Shown piece after piece: positions 4,096-6,032 of a stretch of 6,032 bases of DNA. The stretch spans positions 1 through 6,032 of the forward strand of contig JAQGMX010000197.1 of NCBI GenBank assembly GCA_028292145.1, written 5' to 3'. The position numbers were made by a program, and so were the translations under genes. Under the pieces are notes generated by a model that saw only the letters and a program-made list of their open reading frames with translations, was not told where the DNA came from and did no database searches. Position 1 is the stretch's first letter, and each line of letters starts with the position of its first letter. The stretch is from Variovorax sp. (GTDB taxonomy: Bacteria; Pseudomonadota; Gammaproteobacteria; Burkholderiales; Burkholderiaceae_C).

Positions 4096-6032
4096 ATGGC
4101 CACAGACGCCACCCCCGTTCGCGGGTCCGATGGTCCCGTCACGTTCCAGCCACCACGCCAGCACGGTGGCGTGTTCGTGGTCACGATCGACAACCCACCC
4201 GTCAATGCGCTGGGTGTCGATGTCCGGCGCGGCCTTGTCGCCGCCATCGAAGCCGCCGATGCGGACGACAACGCCGCTGCGGTGCTGATCGTCGGCGCCG
4301 GCCGCAATTTCATCGCCGGCGCGGACATCCGCGAGTTCGGCCAGACGCCGCAGCCGCCTTCGTTGCCCGATGTCTGCCTGCGGATCGAGAACTGCAGCAA
4401 GCCGGTGATCGTCGCCATTCACGGTGCTGCACTTGGTGGCGGCCTGGAAGTCGCGCTGTCGGCGCATTACCGCCTGGCCGCGCCGTCCGCGAAGCTGGGT
4501 CTGCCCGAAGTCACGCTCGGCCTGCTGCCCGGCGCGGGCGGCACGCAACGCACGCCGCGCCTGATCGGCGTGAAGGCCGCGCTGGAGCTGATGCTGAGCG
4601 GTCGCCATGTCGGCGCGAAAGAAGCGCTGTCGCTCGGCCTGGTCGACAAGCTGGGCGAAGGTGCCGACGCGCTCGCAGACGGCATCGCCTACGCCGAAGA
4701 GCTGGTCGCAGCCAAGGCCCCGGTGCGCCGCACGCGCGAAGCCACCGCGCTTGCCGATGTCGACGCCAGCCGCGCGGCACTCGAAGCCGCGCGCGCCGAC
4801 ACCGCCAAGAAAAGCCGCGGTCTCTTTTCGCCGATGAAAATCATCGAAGCTGTCGAAGGCCCGCTCACGCTGGCGTTCGACGAAGGCATGGCGCTGGAGC
4901 GCAAGCTGTTCCTGCAGTGCATGGACAGCCCGCAGCGCGCCGGCCTGATCCACGCCTTTTTCGCCGAACGCGAAGTGCTGAAGGCGCCCGAAACCAAGGC
5001 CGCCAAGCCGCGCGCGCTGGCGTCCGCCGGCATCGTCGGCGGCGGCACGATGGGCGCGGGCATCGCAGTGGCGATGCTCGATGCCGGCCTGCCGGTGACC
5101 ATGATCGAGCGCGACGAGCCCAGCCTTGCGCGCGGTCGTGCGCATGTCGAGAAGGTGTACGACGGCCTCGTCAAGAAGGGGCGCCTGACGCCCGAAGCCA
5201 AGGACGCGGTGATCGCGCGCTTCACCGGCGCCACCTCGTACGACGCGCTGGCTTCGGTCGACATCGTGGTCGAGGCGGTGTTTGAGGAGATGGGCGTCAA
5301 GAAGGCCGTCTTCGCCGAACTCGACCGCGTCTGCAAGCAGGGCGCCGTGCTCGCGACCAACACGTCGTATCTCGACATCGACGAGATCGCAGCGAGCATC
5401 TCGCGTCCCGGCGACGTGCTCGGCCTGCACTTCTTCTCGCCGGCCAACATCATGAAGCTGCTGGAGATCGTGGTGCCGGCGAAGGTCAGCGCCGACGTGG
5501 TCGCGACCGGTTTCGAGCTGGCGAAGAAACTGAAGAAGGTGCCCGTGCGCGCCGGCGTTTGTGACGGCTTCATCGGCAACCGCATCCTCGCCGTTTACCG
5601 CCAGGCCGCCGACCACATGATGGAAGACGGCGCCTCGCCCTACGAGATCGACGCGGCGCTGCGCAACTTCGGCTATCCGATGGGTCCGTTCCAGGTGTCC
5701 GACCTGGCCGGCGGCGACATCGGCTGGGCGACGCGCAAACGCAAGTCGGCCACGCGCGACCCGAAGGCGCGCTACGTGCAGATCGCAGACCGTCTCTGCG
5801 AGCGCGGCTGGTTCGGCCAGAAGACGCAGCGCGGCTATTACCTGTATCCCGAAGGCGCCCGCACCGGCCAGCCCGACCCCGAAGTGCTGGCCATCGTCGA
5901 CGCCGAACGCGAGCGCGCGGGCATCGTGCCGCGCGCCTTCACCGAAGAAGAAATCGTGCGCCGCTACATGGCCGCGATGGTCAACGAAGGCGCCAACGTC
6001 GTGCACCAGGGCATCGCGCTGCGGCCGCTCGA
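4096..6032 (+). CDS. Bifunctional enoyl-CoA hydratase / 3-hydroxyacyl-CoA dehydrogenase (FadB/FadJ-like; 3' end outside window)
   Basis: This multifunctional beta-oxidation enzyme hydrates trans-2-enoyl-CoA and then oxidises L-3-hydroxyacyl-CoA with NAD+. The frame is open from ATG 4096 to the right edge, 645 codons without a stop. Related proteins are about 700 aa, so perhaps 50-60 residues are missing. The N-terminal crotonase domain (about 20-200) has the oxyanion-hole regions IAGAD (73-77) and HGAALGGGLE (109-118). Its catalytic glutamates are Glu118 and Glu138 (in LPEVTLGLLPGAGGTQR), matching the Glu119/Glu139 pair of E. coli FadB. The NAD-binding domain starts at about 310 with GGGTMG (315-320) and Glu338 at the end of the second strand. 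Dehydrogenase catalytic residues are Ser424 in ATNTSYL, His445 in LHFFSPA, Glu457 in LLEIV and Asn495 in GFIGNR. The C-terminal dehydrogenase domain follows (GYPMGPFQVSDLAGGD, about 527-542). Both active sites look intact. The closest known type is the peroxisomal-like single-chain enzyme of proteobacteria (FadB'/FadJ). Substrate chain length cannot be read. It is divergent from the LysR gene. Confidence 0.96.
   Translation, partial: MATDATPVRGSDGPVTFQPPRQHGGVFVVTIDNPPVNALGVDVRRGLVAAIEAADADDNAAAVLIVGAGRNFIAGADIREFGQTPQPPSLPDVCLRIENCSKPVIVAIHGAALGGGLEVALSAHYRLAAPSAKLGLPEVTLGLLPGAGGTQRTPRLIGVKAALELMLSGRHVGAKEALSLGLVDKLGEGADALADGIAYAEELVAAKAPVRRTREATALADVDASRAALEAARADTAKKSRGLFSPMKIIEAVEGPLTLAFDEGMALERKLFLQCMDSPQRAGLIHAFFAEREVLKAPETKAAKPRALASAGIVGGGTMGAGIAVAMLDAGLPVTMIERDEPSLARGRAHVEKVYDGLVKKGRLTPEAKDAVIARFTGATSYDALASVDIVVEAVFEEMGVKKAVFAELDRVCKQGAVLATNTSYLDIDEIAASISRPGDVLGLHFFSPANIMKLLEIVVPAKVSADVVATGFELAKKLKKVPVRAGVCDGFIGNRILAVYRQAADHMMEDGASPYEIDAALRNFGYPMGPFQVSDLAGGDIGWATRKRKSATRDPKARYVQIADRLCERGWFGQKTQRGYYLYPEGARTGQPDPEVLAIVDAERERAGIVPRAFTEEEIVRRYMAAMVNEGANVVHQGIALRPL

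Noticed and set aside
4057..6006. A 649-codon open frame on the minus strand opposite the beta-oxidation gene
   Set aside because: It is antisense to a gene with complete hydratase and dehydrogenase motifs and a good ribosome site. Its translation is rich in His, Arg, Ala, Gly and Asp with no recognisable domain, as expected from the complement of GC-rich codons.

Overview
The window is GC-rich chromosomal DNA with a strong G/C bias at third codon positions. Several things suggest a betaproteobacterium, probably of the order Burkholderiales: an NtrY-like kinase followed by an NtrX-like regulator and then tRNA-Phe, the form of the tRNA (it starts GGCCCGG and its CCA end is encoded), and the type of the two-domain beta-oxidation protein. 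This placement is inference from gene type and order. I cannot name a genus. Apart from the genes cut at both ends of the window, every gene looks intact. I see no insertion sequence, integrase, phage gene or CRISPR array.

Left third (1-1437, + strand). The window opens inside the last third of an NtrY-like sensor histidine kinase, with the ATP-binding domain present and the dimerisation/phospho-His part missing at the left edge. After 49 nt comes its partner, a 233-aa response regulator. It has an NtrX-like receiver and an NtrX-like Fis-type helix-turn-helix but lacks the central sigma-54 AAA+ domain. Its stop codon lies inside a perfect TATAAT box, which probably drives the tRNA-Phe(GAA) gene just downstream. 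That gene ends in a strong intrinsic terminator (1402-1437).

Middle (1446-3985, - strand). Three genes run leftwards. A LysR-family regulator is followed by a beta-class carbonic anhydrase, whose stop codon overlaps the start of a bestrophin-family channel in an ATGA junction. The enzyme interconverts CO2 and bicarbonate, and bestrophins are pentameric channels, some of which pass bicarbonate. The tight coupling suggests a two-gene inorganic-carbon or pH module, possibly under the LysR protein. This is the most interesting unit in the window.

Right third (3986-6032). A 110-bp divergent intergenic region holds a perfect 15-bp palindrome and several further TTGAC/GTCAA boxes, a likely operator array. 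To its right, on the + strand and with a good ribosome binding site, is a long bifunctional enoyl-CoA hydratase / 3-hydroxyacyl-CoA dehydrogenase of fatty-acid beta-oxidation. It runs off the right edge after 645 codons. The LysR gene and this gene form a classic divergent pair, so the LysR protein could control the beta-oxidation gene, the carbonic anhydrase-bestrophin pair, or both.
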